NCBI RefSeq assembly: GCF_001624695.1
Contig: NZ_JSEP01000011.1
Coordinates: 117,920-181,919, forward strand
DNA from: Labrenzia sp. OB1
GTDB lineage: Bacteria; Pseudomonadota; Alphaproteobacteria; Rhizobiales; Stappiaceae
Reading direction: 5' to 3'
DNA length: 64,000 nucleotides
The position numbers were made by a program, and so were the translations under genes. The first letter of the stretch is position 1, and each line of letters opens with the position of its first letter. Under the pieces are notes generated by a model. That model saw nothing but the letters and a program-made list of their open reading frames with translations, was not told where the DNA came from and searched no databases. Positions 35,695-44,831 of this stretch are shown here, one piece after another.

Positions 35695-36159
35695 ATGACC
35701 GCCATGGTGCCCGGGATCGTCAAATCCCGTGACAGTCTCGACGAGATACGCTGGAACATTCTGGGCCAGACCTATGTGCCCAAGCAGATGACCGAGGAGT
35801 GCTTTTCCTGGCATGCGACCCTGCCCCCGGGAACCTTCGTGCCGCCGCATATCCATCCGGATCAGGACGAATTTCTCTATATTCTGGAAGGCCGTTTCGA
35901 TTTCCTTCTCGACGGGCAGAAAGCCGTCGGCGAGCCCGGAGATCTCGTCAAACTGCCACGCGGCATCCCGCACGGCATTTTCAACAAGTCCGAAAGCACG
36001 ATCAAGACGCTGTTCTGGGTCACCCCAAGCGCGCAGCTCTATGATCTGTTCTGGGCGCTTCACAATCTGGGACCCGAGGCCGATCCGGCCGAGATCGTTG
36101 CAGTCTCCGCGGCCCACGCCATCGATTTCCTCCCCCCGGAAGAAGAGGCCTCACAGTGA
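35695..36159 (+). CDS. Cupin-domain protein 2 of the catabolic island
   Basis: A 154-residue cupin, a paralogue of cupin 1: both share the WHAT...GTFVPPHIHP...DE...YxLEG and LPRGIPHGIFN patterns and a FLPP ending. Its own wording is PPHIHPDQDEFLYILEG. The metal-binding residues appear intact. It starts 70 bases after the hydrolase and its stop overlaps the start of the FAD monooxygenase (ATG in the last codons). The pair may form a heterodimer or act on two steps of one pathway; both are inference. Confidence 0.88.
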   Translation: MTAMVPGIVKSRDSLDEIRWNILGQTYVPKQMTEECFSWHATLPPGTFVPPHIHPDQDEFLYILEGRFDFLLDGQKAVGEPGDLVKLPRGIPHGIFNKSESTIKTLFWVTPSAQLYDLFWALHNLGPEADPAEIVAVSAAHAIDFLPPEEEASQ

Positions 36160-37391
36160 CTGTCCTGATCGCAGGCGCAGGGATTGGCGGGCTGACCACT
36201 GCGCTGATGCTGCACAAGCGCGGTATCCGGGCACAGGTCGTGGAGCAGGCCCCGGAAGTTCGCGAGGTCGGGGTCGGCATCAACACCCTGCCCCATTCCA
36301 TCGCCGAGCTTGCCGAACTCGGTCTGCTGGAGCGGCTGGACAAGATCGGCCTGCGCACCCGGGAGCTGCGCTACCTGACGCGCATCGGCCAGGAAGTCTG
36401 GCGAGAACCGCGCGGGCTTCATGCCGGCCACGAATTCCCGCAGTTTTCCATCCACCGCGGCCGGCTGCAGAAGATGCTCTACGATGCGGCGGTCGAACGC
36501 ATGGGACCTGACGCCGTCCTGACCGGGCGGCGCCTGTCCGGTTTCGTGCAGGACGAAGGTGGCGTGACCGCACATTTCACCAACACCATCGACGGTGCCG
36601 GATCGAGCACCATACGCGCCGAAGTGCTGATCTGCGCCGACGGCATTCACAGCGTTGGCCGGCGCAAGTTCTATCCCGACGAGGGCGTACCGAGCTGGGC
36701 CGGTGTCGTCATGTGGCGCGGCGCGGCTGAATGGCCCGTCTGGGAGGACGGCGAGACCATGGCCATCGCCGGGGGCCTCGGCGGGAAACTGGTGCTCTAT
36801 CCAATCGCCCCCGCCAAAGATGGACGGCAGTTGATGAACTGGGTGGTGAACGTGCGCATGGCCGATGCCTCCGTTTCGCCGCCACCACCGGAAAGCTGGT
36901 CCAAGCAGGCGTCCCTTGCCAAGGTGCTGCCCTATGCAAAGCGATTCAACGTGCCGGGCATGGTCCTTGAAGCACTCGTCCGCGCCAGCGGAACGATCTT
37001 CGAGTATCCGATGGCCGACCGCGATCCGCTGCCGCGCTGGACGCACGGGCGGGTGACCCTGCTGGGAGACGCAGCCCACCCGATGTACCCTGTGGGGTCC
37101 AATGGCGCGGCTCAGGCCATTCTGGACGCGCGCTGTCTTGCCGATGAGCTTGCCGCGTCGGAGCATCCGCGTGAAGCACTTTACCGCTACGAAAAGGAAC
37201 GGCTGCCCAAGACCGCCGAGGTGGTGCGCACCAACCGGATCGGCGGACCCGAGCGCGTGATCGACGAAGTCGAAAAACGGAGTCCGCGCCGTTTTGACAA
37301 CGTGGACGATATTTTGGGATATGAAGATCGCAAGGCGATTGTCAAAGGCTACGCGAAGATGGCCGGTTTCGCCACAAGAGAGGACACCTGA
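36156..37391 (+). CDS. FAD-dependent aromatic monooxygenase (PhzS-like)
   Basis: A 411-residue class A flavin monooxygenase. VLIAGAGIGGLTTALMLHKRG is the Rossmann start, the GVGINTLPHS stretch follows, and LLGDAAHPMYPVGSNGAAQ near residue 303 is the FAD-binding DG/GD motif with the YPVGSNGAAQ wording of the PhzS-like flavin-dependent oxidoreductases. Typical reaction: NAD(P)H-dependent hydroxylation of an aromatic acid. The gene overlaps cupin 2 by four bases. An ABC importer of the branched-chain type follows after 118 bases, so a shared substrate is likely. Confidence 0.9.
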   Translation: MTVLIAGAGIGGLTTALMLHKRGIRAQVVEQAPEVREVGVGINTLPHSIAELAELGLLERLDKIGLRTRELRYLTRIGQEVWREPRGLHAGHEFPQFSIHRGRLQKMLYDAAVERMGPDAVLTGRRLSGFVQDEGGVTAHFTNTIDGAGSSTIRAEVLICADGIHSVGRRKFYPDEGVPSWAGVVMWRGAAEWPVWEDGETMAIAGGLGGKLVLYPIAPAKDGRQLMNWVVNVRMADASVSPPPPESWSKQASLAKVLPYAKRFNVPGMVLEALVRASGTIFEYPMADRDPLPRWTHGRVTLLGDAAHPMYPVGSNGAAQAILDARCLADELAASEHPREALYRYEKERLPKTAEVVRTNRIGGPERVIDEVEKRSPRRFDNVDDILGYEDRKAIVKGYAKMAGFATREDT

Positions 37392-37509
37392 CCGAAAACA
37401 AGGATCAAGGGCTCCTACGTAACGACGGGAAAACAAAAAACGCTAAAACATCCCGGACACTTTGAAAAACCGCAATTCAACCAGCCCCGGAGGGGGGACA
37501 AGAGGAAAA

Positions 37510-38697
37510 ATGATCATGAAAGCAAAGGCAAGATTCACGATTGCGAGCCTGGCGGCGGCGTTGGTAACGAGCACCGCGCTGTTTTCAGCTGCGATTGCCG
37601 AGGAGGTCAAGATCGGGATGGTCGTGACCCTGTCCGGCCCGCCGGCCGCGCTCGGTCAGCAGATCGTCGACGGTTTCCAGCTCGCGCTGGACCAGAACGG
37701 CGGCAAACTGGGCGGCCAGGATGTGACCCTGATCGTCGAGGACGACGAGCTCAAGCCTGATGTGGCTCTGCTCAAGGCAAAATCGCTGGTGGAACGTGAC
37801 GAAGTCGACTTTGTCGTCGGGACCGTCTTTTCGAACATGCTTCAGGCAATCTTCAAGCCGGTGATCCAGTCCGATACCTTTTTGATCAGCCCGAATGCCG
37901 GACCGTCGACCTTCGCCGGAAAGAACTGCAATCCCTATTTCTTCGTCACCTCCTACCAGAACAACCAGAACGCCGAGGTGAGCGGCATGATTGCCAATGA
38001 GGAAGGCTTCGAGAAAGTCGTCCTCATGGTGCCCAACTACCAGGCCGGACGCGACAACGTTGCCGGTTACAAGCAGACCTTCAAGGGCACCGTGGCGGAC
38101 GAGATCTTCACGCCTCTCGGCCATCAGGATTTCTCCTCCGAGCTGGCACAGATCTCCACTGCGGATGCGGATGCTCTGTTCACCTTCATGCCTGGCGGCA
38201 TGGGCGTGCGTCTCGTCAAGCAGTTTGAAGCTGCGGGCCTGGGTGACAACATCGAGTTCACCTCGGTCTTCACAACCGACGAGACCACCTTGCCTGGACA
38301 GCAGGACGCCGCTGTCGGCTTCCTGTCCGCCGGTGCCTGGGCGCCGGACATGAAGAACGACGCCAATCAGGCCTTCGTCTCGGCCTTCGAGGAGAAATAC
38401 GGCTATGTCCCGGGCTCCTACGCCGCCCAGTCCTATGACACGGCCAATCTGATTGCCAGCGCCCTGGAAAAGACCGGCGGCGACATGAGCGACAAGGACG
38501 CCACGCGTGCAGCGCTCGAGGCAGCGGATTTCACCTCCGTGCGCGGGTCTTTCGCCTTCAGCAACAACCACTACCCCGTTCAGGACTTCCATTTGCTTGA
38601 AGTGGCGAAGCGGGATGATGGCAAGTTCTGGACGACAGCCAAGCGGACGGTCGTCACCGACTATGCCGACAGCTTCCATGCCGAGTGCAAAATGTAG
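37510..38697 (+). CDS. Branched-chain-type ABC transporter substrate-binding protein
   Basis: A 395-residue periplasmic binding protein (LivK/Peripla_BP_6 class). A signal peptide (FTIASLAAALVTSTALFSAAIAE) precedes a VKIGMVVTLSGPPAALG start, the standard opening of this fold. The ATG at 37510 has AGAGGAAAA upstream. It leads a complete five-gene importer (37510-42111). In Alphaproteobacteria, LivK-like proteins next to aromatic-degradation genes often bind aromatic acids; linkage to the monooxygenase suggests this, as inference. Confidence 0.93.
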   Translation: MIMKAKARFTIASLAAALVTSTALFSAAIAEEVKIGMVVTLSGPPAALGQQIVDGFQLALDQNGGKLGGQDVTLIVEDDELKPDVALLKAKSLVERDEVDFVVGTVFSNMLQAIFKPVIQSDTFLISPNAGPSTFAGKNCNPYFFVTSYQNNQNAEVSGMIANEEGFEKVVLMVPNYQAGRDNVAGYKQTFKGTVADEIFTPLGHQDFSSELAQISTADADALFTFMPGGMGVRLVKQFEAAGLGDNIEFTSVFTTDETTLPGQQDAAVGFLSAGAWAPDMKNDANQAFVSAFEEKYGYVPGSYAAQSYDTANLIASALEKTGGDMSDKDATRAALEAADFTSVRGSFAFSNNHYPVQDFHLLEVAKRDDGKFWTTAKRTVVTDYADSFHAECKM

Positions 38698-38707
38698 GAA
38701 GCAGATC

Positions 38708-38734
38708 GCGCCCGCCCCGACTTGGGGCGGGCGC
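38708..38734 (+). terminator. GC-rich hairpin between the binding-protein and permease genes
   Basis: A perfect 11-base stem (38708-38718 with 38724-38734) with a five-base loop, 10 bases after the stop codon. No T-run follows. Such hairpins usually protect the upstream binding-protein mRNA or attenuate downstream expression. Confidence 0.7.
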
Positions 38735-38760
38735 ATCCGATCCATGAAAAGGCTGACGCG

Positions 38761-39687
38761 GTGTCACTGACCCTCCTTCTCATCCAGTGCCTGAACGGGC
38801 TCCAGTACGGTACGCTCCTGTTTCTGATCGCAGCCGGGCTCACGCTTGTCTTCGGGGTCATGGGGTTCATCAACCTGGCCCATGGCGTGCAATACATGGT
38901 GGGGGCCTATCTGGTTTTCGCCTTCCACCAGTTGACCGGCAGCTTTGCCGCTGCGGTGGTGCTGTCCCTGGCCGCCGCGCTTTTGCTCGGCCTGTTGCTG
39001 GAGTATTTCGTTTTCCGGCATCTCTACGGGCGCGATCATCTGTCCCAGGTGCTGGCGACATTCGGGATCATCATCTTTCTCAATGAACTGGCCAAGGTCA
39101 TCTTCGGTCCGGGCACATTGACAATCGAACCGCCGGAATTCTTGGCCGGATCGATCCAGTTGACCGAGCAGTTGCGCTATCCGGTGTACCGCTTCGTCAC
39201 GATCCTCGCCGGGCTCGCAGTTGCCGTCATTCTCTACCTCACCGTGACCCGGACCCGGGTGGGCATGCTGATCCGTGCCGGGGCGACAACGCCGGAAATG
39301 GTGTCCGCACTCGGGGTCAACGTCCAGAAACTGTTCATGATCGTCTTTGGCGTCGGGGCGATGCTGGCGGGCTTTGCCGGCGTGATCGCCGCACCGATCT
39401 TCGCGATCGAACCCGGTATGGGGGACAATATCCTGATCATTGCCTTCGTCGTCATCATCATCGGCGGCATCGGATCGATCCGGGGCGCTTTTCTGGCCGC
39501 TCTGATCGTCGGCCTCTTTGACACGCTCGGCCGCACACTCCTGATCGAGGGGCTGGAACTGGTGTTCCCGCCGTCTTTCTCCAATCAGGTCGGGCCCGCG
39601 CTTGCATCGATGCTCATCTACATCCTGATGGCCGCCATTCTGGTCGTACGCCCTCAGGGTCTGCTGCCCGCGAAGGGGGCCGCATGA
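38761..39687 (+). CDS. Branched-chain-type ABC transporter permease (LivH-like)
   Basis: A 308-residue inner-membrane permease with about eight hydrophobic segments. Hallmarks of LivH are QCLNGLQYGTLLFLIAAGLTLVFGVMGFINLAHG near the start and the EAA-like loop (residues ~190-215). I chose the GTG at 38761, with AAGG just upstream; no better ATG lies in frame. It shares a transcript with the binding protein and overlaps the LivM-type gene by four bases. Confidence 0.93.
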   Translation: MSLTLLLIQCLNGLQYGTLLFLIAAGLTLVFGVMGFINLAHGVQYMVGAYLVFAFHQLTGSFAAAVVLSLAAALLLGLLLEYFVFRHLYGRDHLSQVLATFGIIIFLNELAKVIFGPGTLTIEPPEFLAGSIQLTEQLRYPVYRFVTILAGLAVAVILYLTVTRTRVGMLIRAGATTPEMVSALGVNVQKLFMIVFGVGAMLAGFAGVIAAPIFAIEPGMGDNILIIAFVVIIIGGIGSIRGAFLAALIVGLFDTLGRTLLIEGLELVFPPSFSNQVGPALASMLIYILMAAILVVRPQGLLPAKGAA

Positions 39688-40670
39688 TACGCGTGGACCG
39701 CAGCTTCCTGCTCATGGCGCTCATCTTCGCGCTCCTGTTTGCCGCCCCGTTCGTCCTGCCGCTCATCGGCCAGACCTACATATTGAGCCTGCTGATCAAG
39801 GCGATGCTGCTGGCGATCGCTGCAATATCGCTCGATCTTCTGATTGGCCAGGGCGGGATGATCAGCCTGGGTCACGCGGCCTTCGTCGCCATTGGCGCTT
39901 ATGCAGCGGCCATCGGTCTGGAAAGCGGCATCGAGAACATCCTGGTTCTCCTGCTTCTGGCGCTTCTGGTCTCAGGTCTCTTTGCCCTGATCACCGGCGC
40001 GCTGGCCCTCAGGACATCCGGGGTCTACTTTCTGATGATTACACTTGCCTTCGGTCAGATGATCTATTTCACGCTGACCTCCCTGGCCCCCTATGGCGGG
40101 GACGACGGGCTGACGCTCTGGTCGATGGCAACCTTTTTCGGCAGCGACGTGGTGCAGAGTGGAGGCCAGCTCTATCTTGTGGTCCTGCTGACCCTGTTGC
40201 TCGTGTGGTGGGGCGTTCACCGTCTCGGCAACTCCCGGTTCGGCAGGGTGCTCCGGGCCGCGCGCGACAATCCCGAGCGGACTGAGATCATTGGCTTTTC
40301 GGTCTTCCGATACCGGCTGACCGCCTATGTCATTGCCGGGATGATCGCCGCCGTCTCCGGGCTGCTGACGATGCAGCATGCGGAGTTTGTCAGCCCCTCT
40401 CTGGCGGCCTGGCAGCGTTCCGGAGATCTTCTGGTGGTCGTGGTCCTGGGGGGGCTTGGAACCCGCAGCGGCGCGCTTCTTGGCGCGTTCTTCCTTGTGA
40501 TCGTGGAGGAAGTGCTGGGGTCCTTCATTCACGAATGGAGGCTGATCTACGGACCGCTACTGGTGCTTCTCGCGCTTCATGCAAAGGGCGGGTTAAGCCA
40601 TCTTCTCTTGCCGGTAGCGGCACCCGCGAGAACCGGTATGCCCCGGACAAGCGAGGACAACGCGTCATGA
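39684..40670 (+). CDS. Branched-chain-type ABC transporter permease (LivM-like)
   Basis: A 328-residue permease that pairs with the LivH-like subunit. Signature features are SLDLLIGQGGMISLGHAAFVAIGAYAA (residues ~50-75) and the later GRVLRAARDNPERTEIIGFSVFRY cytoplasmic loop that contacts the ATPases. About ten hydrophobic segments are seen. Its ends overlap the flanking permease and ATPase genes by four bases each, which implies tight co-translation. Confidence 0.93.
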   Translation: MIRVDRSFLLMALIFALLFAAPFVLPLIGQTYILSLLIKAMLLAIAAISLDLLIGQGGMISLGHAAFVAIGAYAAAIGLESGIENILVLLLLALLVSGLFALITGALALRTSGVYFLMITLAFGQMIYFTLTSLAPYGGDDGLTLWSMATFFGSDVVQSGGQLYLVVLLTLLLVWWGVHRLGNSRFGRVLRAARDNPERTEIIGFSVFRYRLTAYVIAGMIAAVSGLLTMQHAEFVSPSLAAWQRSGDLLVVVVLGGLGTRSGALLGAFFLVIVEEVLGSFIHEWRLIYGPLLVLLALHAKGGLSHLLLPVAAPARTGMPRTSEDNAS

Positions 40671-41413
40671 ATGCGTTGGAAATCCGCAATCTGAACAAGT
40701 ATTTCGGTGCGTTACATGTCAGCCGGAACATCTCGCTATCCGTGCCTGAAGGCCAGTGCCACGCGCTCATCGGACCGAACGGCGCGGGCAAGACGACGCT
40801 GATCCACCAGATCTCCGGCGTCCTGCACGCCGATGCCGGCGAGATCGTTCTCGCAGGCCAGGACATCACCACCAGAAAGACATGGCAACGTGCACAGGCG
40901 GGCCTTGGACGCACGTTTCAGTTGACCTCGGTCCTGCCGTCCTTCTCCGTTCTGGAGAATGTGGCCCTTGCCGTGCAGGCCAGGTCCGGATCGAGCTTCC
41001 GCTTCTTCCGCCCGGCCGCCCGCGAGAAAGACCTGAACGAAGCAGCCATGGAGACGCTGGAGCGCCTCAACATGGCAGACCGGGCCCATGTACCCGCCGA
41101 CGACCTGTCGCACGGGGAAAGGCGACTTCTGGAACTTGCTATCGCCCTGGCGGGTGCTCCGGGTTTCCTGCTTCTGGACGAACCCATGGCCGGCCTCGGC
41201 CGCGTGGAGAGCGCGATGCTGATCGATATTCTCGCCGACCTGCGCCGCACGATCCCGATGCTGTTGGTGGAACACGACATGGATGCGATCTTTCAGCTTG
41301 CGGACACGGTTTCGGTATTGGTCGACGGACAGATCGTGGCGCAGGGCGCCCCGGAAGACGTGCGAAACGACCCTGCGGCCCGGGCGGCCTATCTCGGAGA
41401 CAGCGGACAATGA
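40667..41413 (+). CDS. Branched-chain-type ABC transporter ATP-binding protein (LivG-like)
   Basis: A 248-residue ATPase. Walker A is GPNGAGKTT (about residue 36), the signature region is LSHGERRLLELAIAL and Walker B is FLLLDEPMAGLG. The signature reads LSHGE, the variant usual in LivG, and the protein ends with the family's LivG-type tail. It overlaps both neighbours by four bases and acts as one of two ATPases of the importer. Confidence 0.94.
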   Translation: MNALEIRNLNKYFGALHVSRNISLSVPEGQCHALIGPNGAGKTTLIHQISGVLHADAGEIVLAGQDITTRKTWQRAQAGLGRTFQLTSVLPSFSVLENVALAVQARSGSSFRFFRPAAREKDLNEAAMETLERLNMADRAHVPADDLSHGERRLLELAIALAGAPGFLLLDEPMAGLGRVESAMLIDILADLRRTIPMLLVEHDMDAIFQLADTVSVLVDGQIVAQGAPEDVRNDPAARAAYLGDSGQ

Positions 41414-42111
41414 GCACGCTTTTGAGCGTTACCGGTCTGCATGCAGGCTATGGGCGTGCCGAAGTCCTGTTCGGGATCGATCTCGATCTGGCCGAAGGCC
41501 AGGTGACCACGCTCATGGGTCGCAACGGCATGGGCAAATCCACCGCCGTGCGCTGCCTCATGGGTCTTCTGAAACCCAGCAAAGGCCGGATTCTGGTGAG
41601 AGGCGAAGACCTTACCGGGGAACCTCCCTACCGGATCGCCCAGGCGGGGCTTGGGCTAGTGCCGGAGGGACGGCTGGTCTTTCCGTCTCTCACTGTCAGC
41701 GAAAATCTGCGCGCCACGGCGCGCCCGGAGCCCGGCGGATGGACGGAAGACAAAGTCTTCGACGCTTTTCCGCGCCTTGCGGAACGCAGACGCAATCTCG
41801 GTTTCCAGTTGTCCGGCGGCGAGCAACAGATGCTGGCTATCGGACGCGCCCTGATGACCAACCCGGACCTGCTGATCCTCGACGAAGCCACCGAAGGACT
41901 GGCACCGCTGATCCGCGAGGAAATCTGGTCCATGCTCGCCCGTTTGAAGGCAAGCGGCCTCTCGATCCTGCTGATCGACAAGAACCTTGACGAACTCTCC
42001 AGGATCTCGGACCGGTACTACGTGATCGAAAAGGGAGAAATCGTCTGGAGCGGCACCACCGAAGCCTTCAACGCCAACCGCGCACATGTGGAGCAGTATC
42101 TGCATTTGTGA
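41410..42111 (+). CDS. Branched-chain-type ABC transporter ATP-binding protein (LivF-like)
   Basis: A 233-residue ATPase, the second of the importer. Walker A is GRNGMGKST, the signature is LSGGEQQMLAIGRALM and Walker B is LLILDEATEGLAP. The later DKNLDELSRISDRYYVIEKG segment matches LivF. It is the last gene of the operon; I see no terminator with a T-run before the convergent glycosyltransferase gene at 42190. Confidence 0.94.
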   Translation: MSTLLSVTGLHAGYGRAEVLFGIDLDLAEGQVTTLMGRNGMGKSTAVRCLMGLLKPSKGRILVRGEDLTGEPPYRIAQAGLGLVPEGRLVFPSLTVSENLRATARPEPGGWTEDKVFDAFPRLAERRRNLGFQLSGGEQQMLAIGRALMTNPDLLILDEATEGLAPLIREEIWSMLARLKASGLSILLIDKNLDELSRISDRYYVIEKGEIVWSGTTEAFNANRAHVEQYLHL

Positions 42112-42189
42112 GAGGGATACGCGCGAAATTGCCGTCCGAACGCTGCCACGACCCGCGAACAACGCTGCCTTTCCGGCTCGTCGGCTTTC

Positions 42190-43056
42190 CTATACCCTGT
42201 CCGGATCCGCCAGCATATGATCGAACAGCCCTGACTTGAGCGCCCCCGGCAAACCGCTTTGCGGGACAAGTTCCGTTCCGATGAGCTCCCGCTCGTAGAG
42301 CCTTTCGATGTCGCTGGTGTCGACTGTCTGCCCGTGCACGACAGATGCCAGCTTGGTCCTGAAGGCCTCCAAACCGCCCATTGAGGAAAAATGCCATCCG
42401 GCTTCCGGGATGATTTTCACCGGCCGGCTGATGCCTGTGAGATTGTTGTTGCGCAGCCTCAGGAACGGTTGGGCGAGAACCGCCGGCACCCAGGGTTTCT
42501 TGGTCATCCGAGCCTTTGTCCGGCGCAGTTGCTGCGGCGTCGTCAGATACTTCTTTTCGATCATCCGCGAACCGAGCAACCAGCTTTTCCCCGGTACGAT
42601 CCGGTTCAGGTGATGCTTGTGAAGGCTCTGCTCGAACACCAGCAGCCTGCCCATGTAAAGCCGGTCCCGCAGGACCTTCTCAAGCACCTCTTTCCGCACG
42701 ATCTCGTCGACATCCGACACAAGGATCAGGTCGTCCTCTGCACAGTTTTCCAGCGCCTGAGCGATGCAGTTGCGCTGATAGTTTTCCCGCTCCCAGTCCT
42801 TCTTGCGTCGGCTCTTGTAGACGCCCAGAGCCGGTGGCAGCTCATCGGGAAACTCGATCTGAAGATCGACGATCTTGTCGGCCCAGGGCGCGAAACGCTC
42901 CCGGTTCTCAGCGAAATAATATGGTTTGGCCCCGCCCCGCTGGGTCTGATTGGCCTCCACCAGTACGAAGCGGTCGACAAGATCGCCCATCTCCCGGAGG
43001 CGGATCTCCAGCAGGTCGAACTCGTTGTGAAAGACGAAACAGTCGTGGATCTTCAT
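42190..43056 (-). CDS. Glycosyltransferase family 17 protein
   Basis: A 288-residue protein of the GT17 family (related to beta-1,4-mannosyl-glycoprotein N-acetylglucosaminyltransferases). Typical are MKIHDCFVFHNEFDLLEIRL at the start, VLVEANQTQRG and the DLILVSDVDEIVRKE with its DxD motif. I start at the ATG at 43056, beginning MKIHDC; the longer frame to 43146 is not conserved-looking. It lies 16 bases downstream of another glycosyltransferase gene on the same strand, probably in one operon modifying a polysaccharide or glycolipid. The acceptor is unknown. Confidence 0.88.
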   Translation of the reverse strand: MKIHDCFVFHNEFDLLEIRLREMGDLVDRFVLVEANQTQRGGAKPYYFAENRERFAPWADKIVDLQIEFPDELPPALGVYKSRRKKDWERENYQRNCIAQALENCAEDDLILVSDVDEIVRKEVLEKVLRDRLYMGRLLVFEQSLHKHHLNRIVPGKSWLLGSRMIEKKYLTTPQQLRRTKARMTKKPWVPAVLAQPFLRLRNNNLTGISRPVKIIPEAGWHFSSMGGLEAFRTKLASVVHGQTVDTSDIERLYERELIGTELVPQSGLPGALKSGLFDHMLADPDRV

Positions 43057-43072
43057 GGGCGTATCGTGAGCA

Positions 43073-44122
43073 TCAAAGGCTCTTCCAAAGTCTGAACTGG
43101 GCCCGCAGGGCTTTTTCCTGAACAAGGCGCTTGATCCTGAAGGCACGGGACGTCTCGAGAGCGCCCGCCGACCATCCCCCGGACAGAAAGACCTCGTCGA
43201 ACCTCCGCATCACCGGCCCCGGCAAAAATTGGCTCACCGAGTGGCGCGCCAGGTCGCCATCGGCAGATGACGGCGTATAATCGACCAGCAGGCGCACCAG
43301 TTCCCGGCGAGTCCGGTAGATCCAGTCCGGCTTCGGAGTCATGACCACATGGTTCCGGTCCATACCGCCGGCCCAACTGAACACCGGCCGGCCGGCCATC
43401 AGGAATTCCGCGATGGCGAGACCGAAACTCTCGCCGATTTTCTTGGCGTTGAGCCCTGCGTCGCAGGTCGCGATGAACCGGGACTTTTCAACAGGATCCA
43501 CAATCGACGGCAGAAACAGAGCCCTTGGATGGTCGATGAATTTTTCCGTGTTAACGAACAGGAACCAAAGATCGGGCCGGCGCCGGAGCGCTTCTTCGAC
43601 GGCGCTGTGCGCAAAGGGAATGTTGAACTGATCGTAACCGCCGTAGCGGCCCACCACGAAGGCCTCCCGGGGAATGCCGAGTTTCTGGCGCAGCGTACCC
43701 TCGGCCTGTGGCAGGTCGACAATATGCGGCACAGCCGGCGCCAGGCCACCGCTCATCCAGTCGGCCAGCCAGTCGGAAACATAGGCATAGACATCGCCAT
43801 GCGGTTCGAAATGGCGGAACACTGCATGAACGCCGGAGCGCCCGGCGGTGATATCGACAGGCACGGCACGCCCTTCCCGGATGTAGTAGCAGAAATCAAG
43901 TTTGAAAGGCTCGCTGACGCGGCGGCTGTCGGTATCGGGTTTCATCGGAACCAGCGTCACTGACCGGCCGAACTTCTCGACCACCGAGGGCGTGCTTTTC
44001 GCCTCGTTGTGAAAGACGAAGGCCTCATGACCCAGCTCCTGCTGCACGCCCACTGCATAGTCGTGAAGCGCAACGCTCATGCCGCGTTCGTTGAGCGTGC
44101 CCGCCTGAAATCCGATCCGCAT
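43073..44122 (-). CDS. Glycosyltransferase (GT4-like)
   Basis: A 349-residue cytoplasmic glycosyltransferase with a GT-B-like layout. MRIGFQAGTLNERGMSVALHDYA is the N-terminal donor-side start, and GESFGLAIAEFLMAGRPVFSW near residue 235 is the conserved C-terminal Glu-rich motif. It is on the same strand as, and 16 bases before, the GT17 gene. The two may act in sequence on a surface glycan. The start at 44122 has no obvious strong ribosome-binding site that I can confirm, but it fits the conserved beginning. Confidence 0.82.
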   Translation of the reverse strand: MRIGFQAGTLNERGMSVALHDYAVGVQQELGHEAFVFHNEAKSTPSVVEKFGRSVTLVPMKPDTDSRRVSEPFKLDFCYYIREGRAVPVDITAGRSGVHAVFRHFEPHGDVYAYVSDWLADWMSGGLAPAVPHIVDLPQAEGTLRQKLGIPREAFVVGRYGGYDQFNIPFAHSAVEEALRRRPDLWFLFVNTEKFIDHPRALFLPSIVDPVEKSRFIATCDAGLNAKKIGESFGLAIAEFLMAGRPVFSWAGGMDRNHVVMTPKPDWIYRTRRELVRLLVDYTPSSADGDLARHSVSQFLPGPVMRRFDEVFLSGGWSAGALETSRAFRIKRLVQEKALRAQFRLWKSL

Positions 44123-44232
44123 CCCGGTCCCGTCAAGTTAACTGCTGGGACCGATATCGGATTTCGCCGCCAAGGTCCATTCGGTCATGGCCGAATTCGG
44201 AGCCCGTCATGCCGTGAATGCGCAAACAGGCG

Positions 44233-44811
44233 CTATTGGATGGCAAAAGGCAGCTCGACCTTGGCCGATGCACCGCTGTTTTCATCGTTGACCGTCAGGA
44301 CCAGCAGATAGTCGCCCGCCGGAGCGCCACTCACATTGAGTGTCATGTTGACCATGTATTCGGTGTTTGGCACATGGCTCCTGAAATCGAAGCGGCCGAA
44401 ATCCTTCTGTCCGGCCAGTACATGACCGTCCGGCGAAGTCAGGTCGAAATCGACGGTCAGGAGCGATGTGTGAAGGCCATCCACCTGTATCCAGTCGAAG
44501 CCTACAGGTTCCAGATAGATTCTGAGCGGTTCGCCTTCGGCAAATATGTTGCCGGTACGGACCGTGTAGATGCCGTAACCGTCGGCCGGTTCCGTCACGA
44601 AAAGCGCCGTATCGACTGCTAGCGGCGCTTCGCGCCAGGCGTCGGACAAGGCCTGCCGCATCGCCGTGACGGCCGCCATCCCGTCTCCGGCGCCCAGAGC
44701 CGCCTCCGCCTCGCCTGCCTTGTCCTGCAAGGATCCAGCGGAAGCCGGCAGACAAAGCGCCCCGAGCAGGGCCAGAACCGTAGCCGGCACCGTAAAACCG
44801 CTTTTCAGCAT
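44233..44811 (-). CDS. Secreted conserved hypothetical protein
   Basis: A 192-residue exported protein of unknown function. A signal peptide (FTVPATVLALLGALCLPASAG) ends near residue 25. The rest looks like a helical segment (residues ~30-65) followed by beta-rich sequence with PLRIYLEPVGFDWIQVDG and a LTVDFDLTSPDG stretch, as in periplasmic or lipid-facing domains. The start at 44811 is favoured by GAGG seven bases before the ATG; a GTG at 44823 is in frame. It begins 20 bases after the MscS-like gene, so the two are probably co-transcribed and may act together at the envelope. Confidence 0.8.
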   Translation of the reverse strand: MLKSGFTVPATVLALLGALCLPASAGSLQDKAGEAEAALGAGDGMAAVTAMRQALSDAWREAPLAVDTALFVTEPADGYGIYTVRTGNIFAEGEPLRIYLEPVGFDWIQVDGLHTSLLTVDFDLTSPDGHVLAGQKDFGRFDFRSHVPNTEYMVNMTLNVSGAPAGDYLLVLTVNDENSGASAKVELPFAIQ

Positions 44812-44831
44812 GTCTAACCTCACGAAAACCT

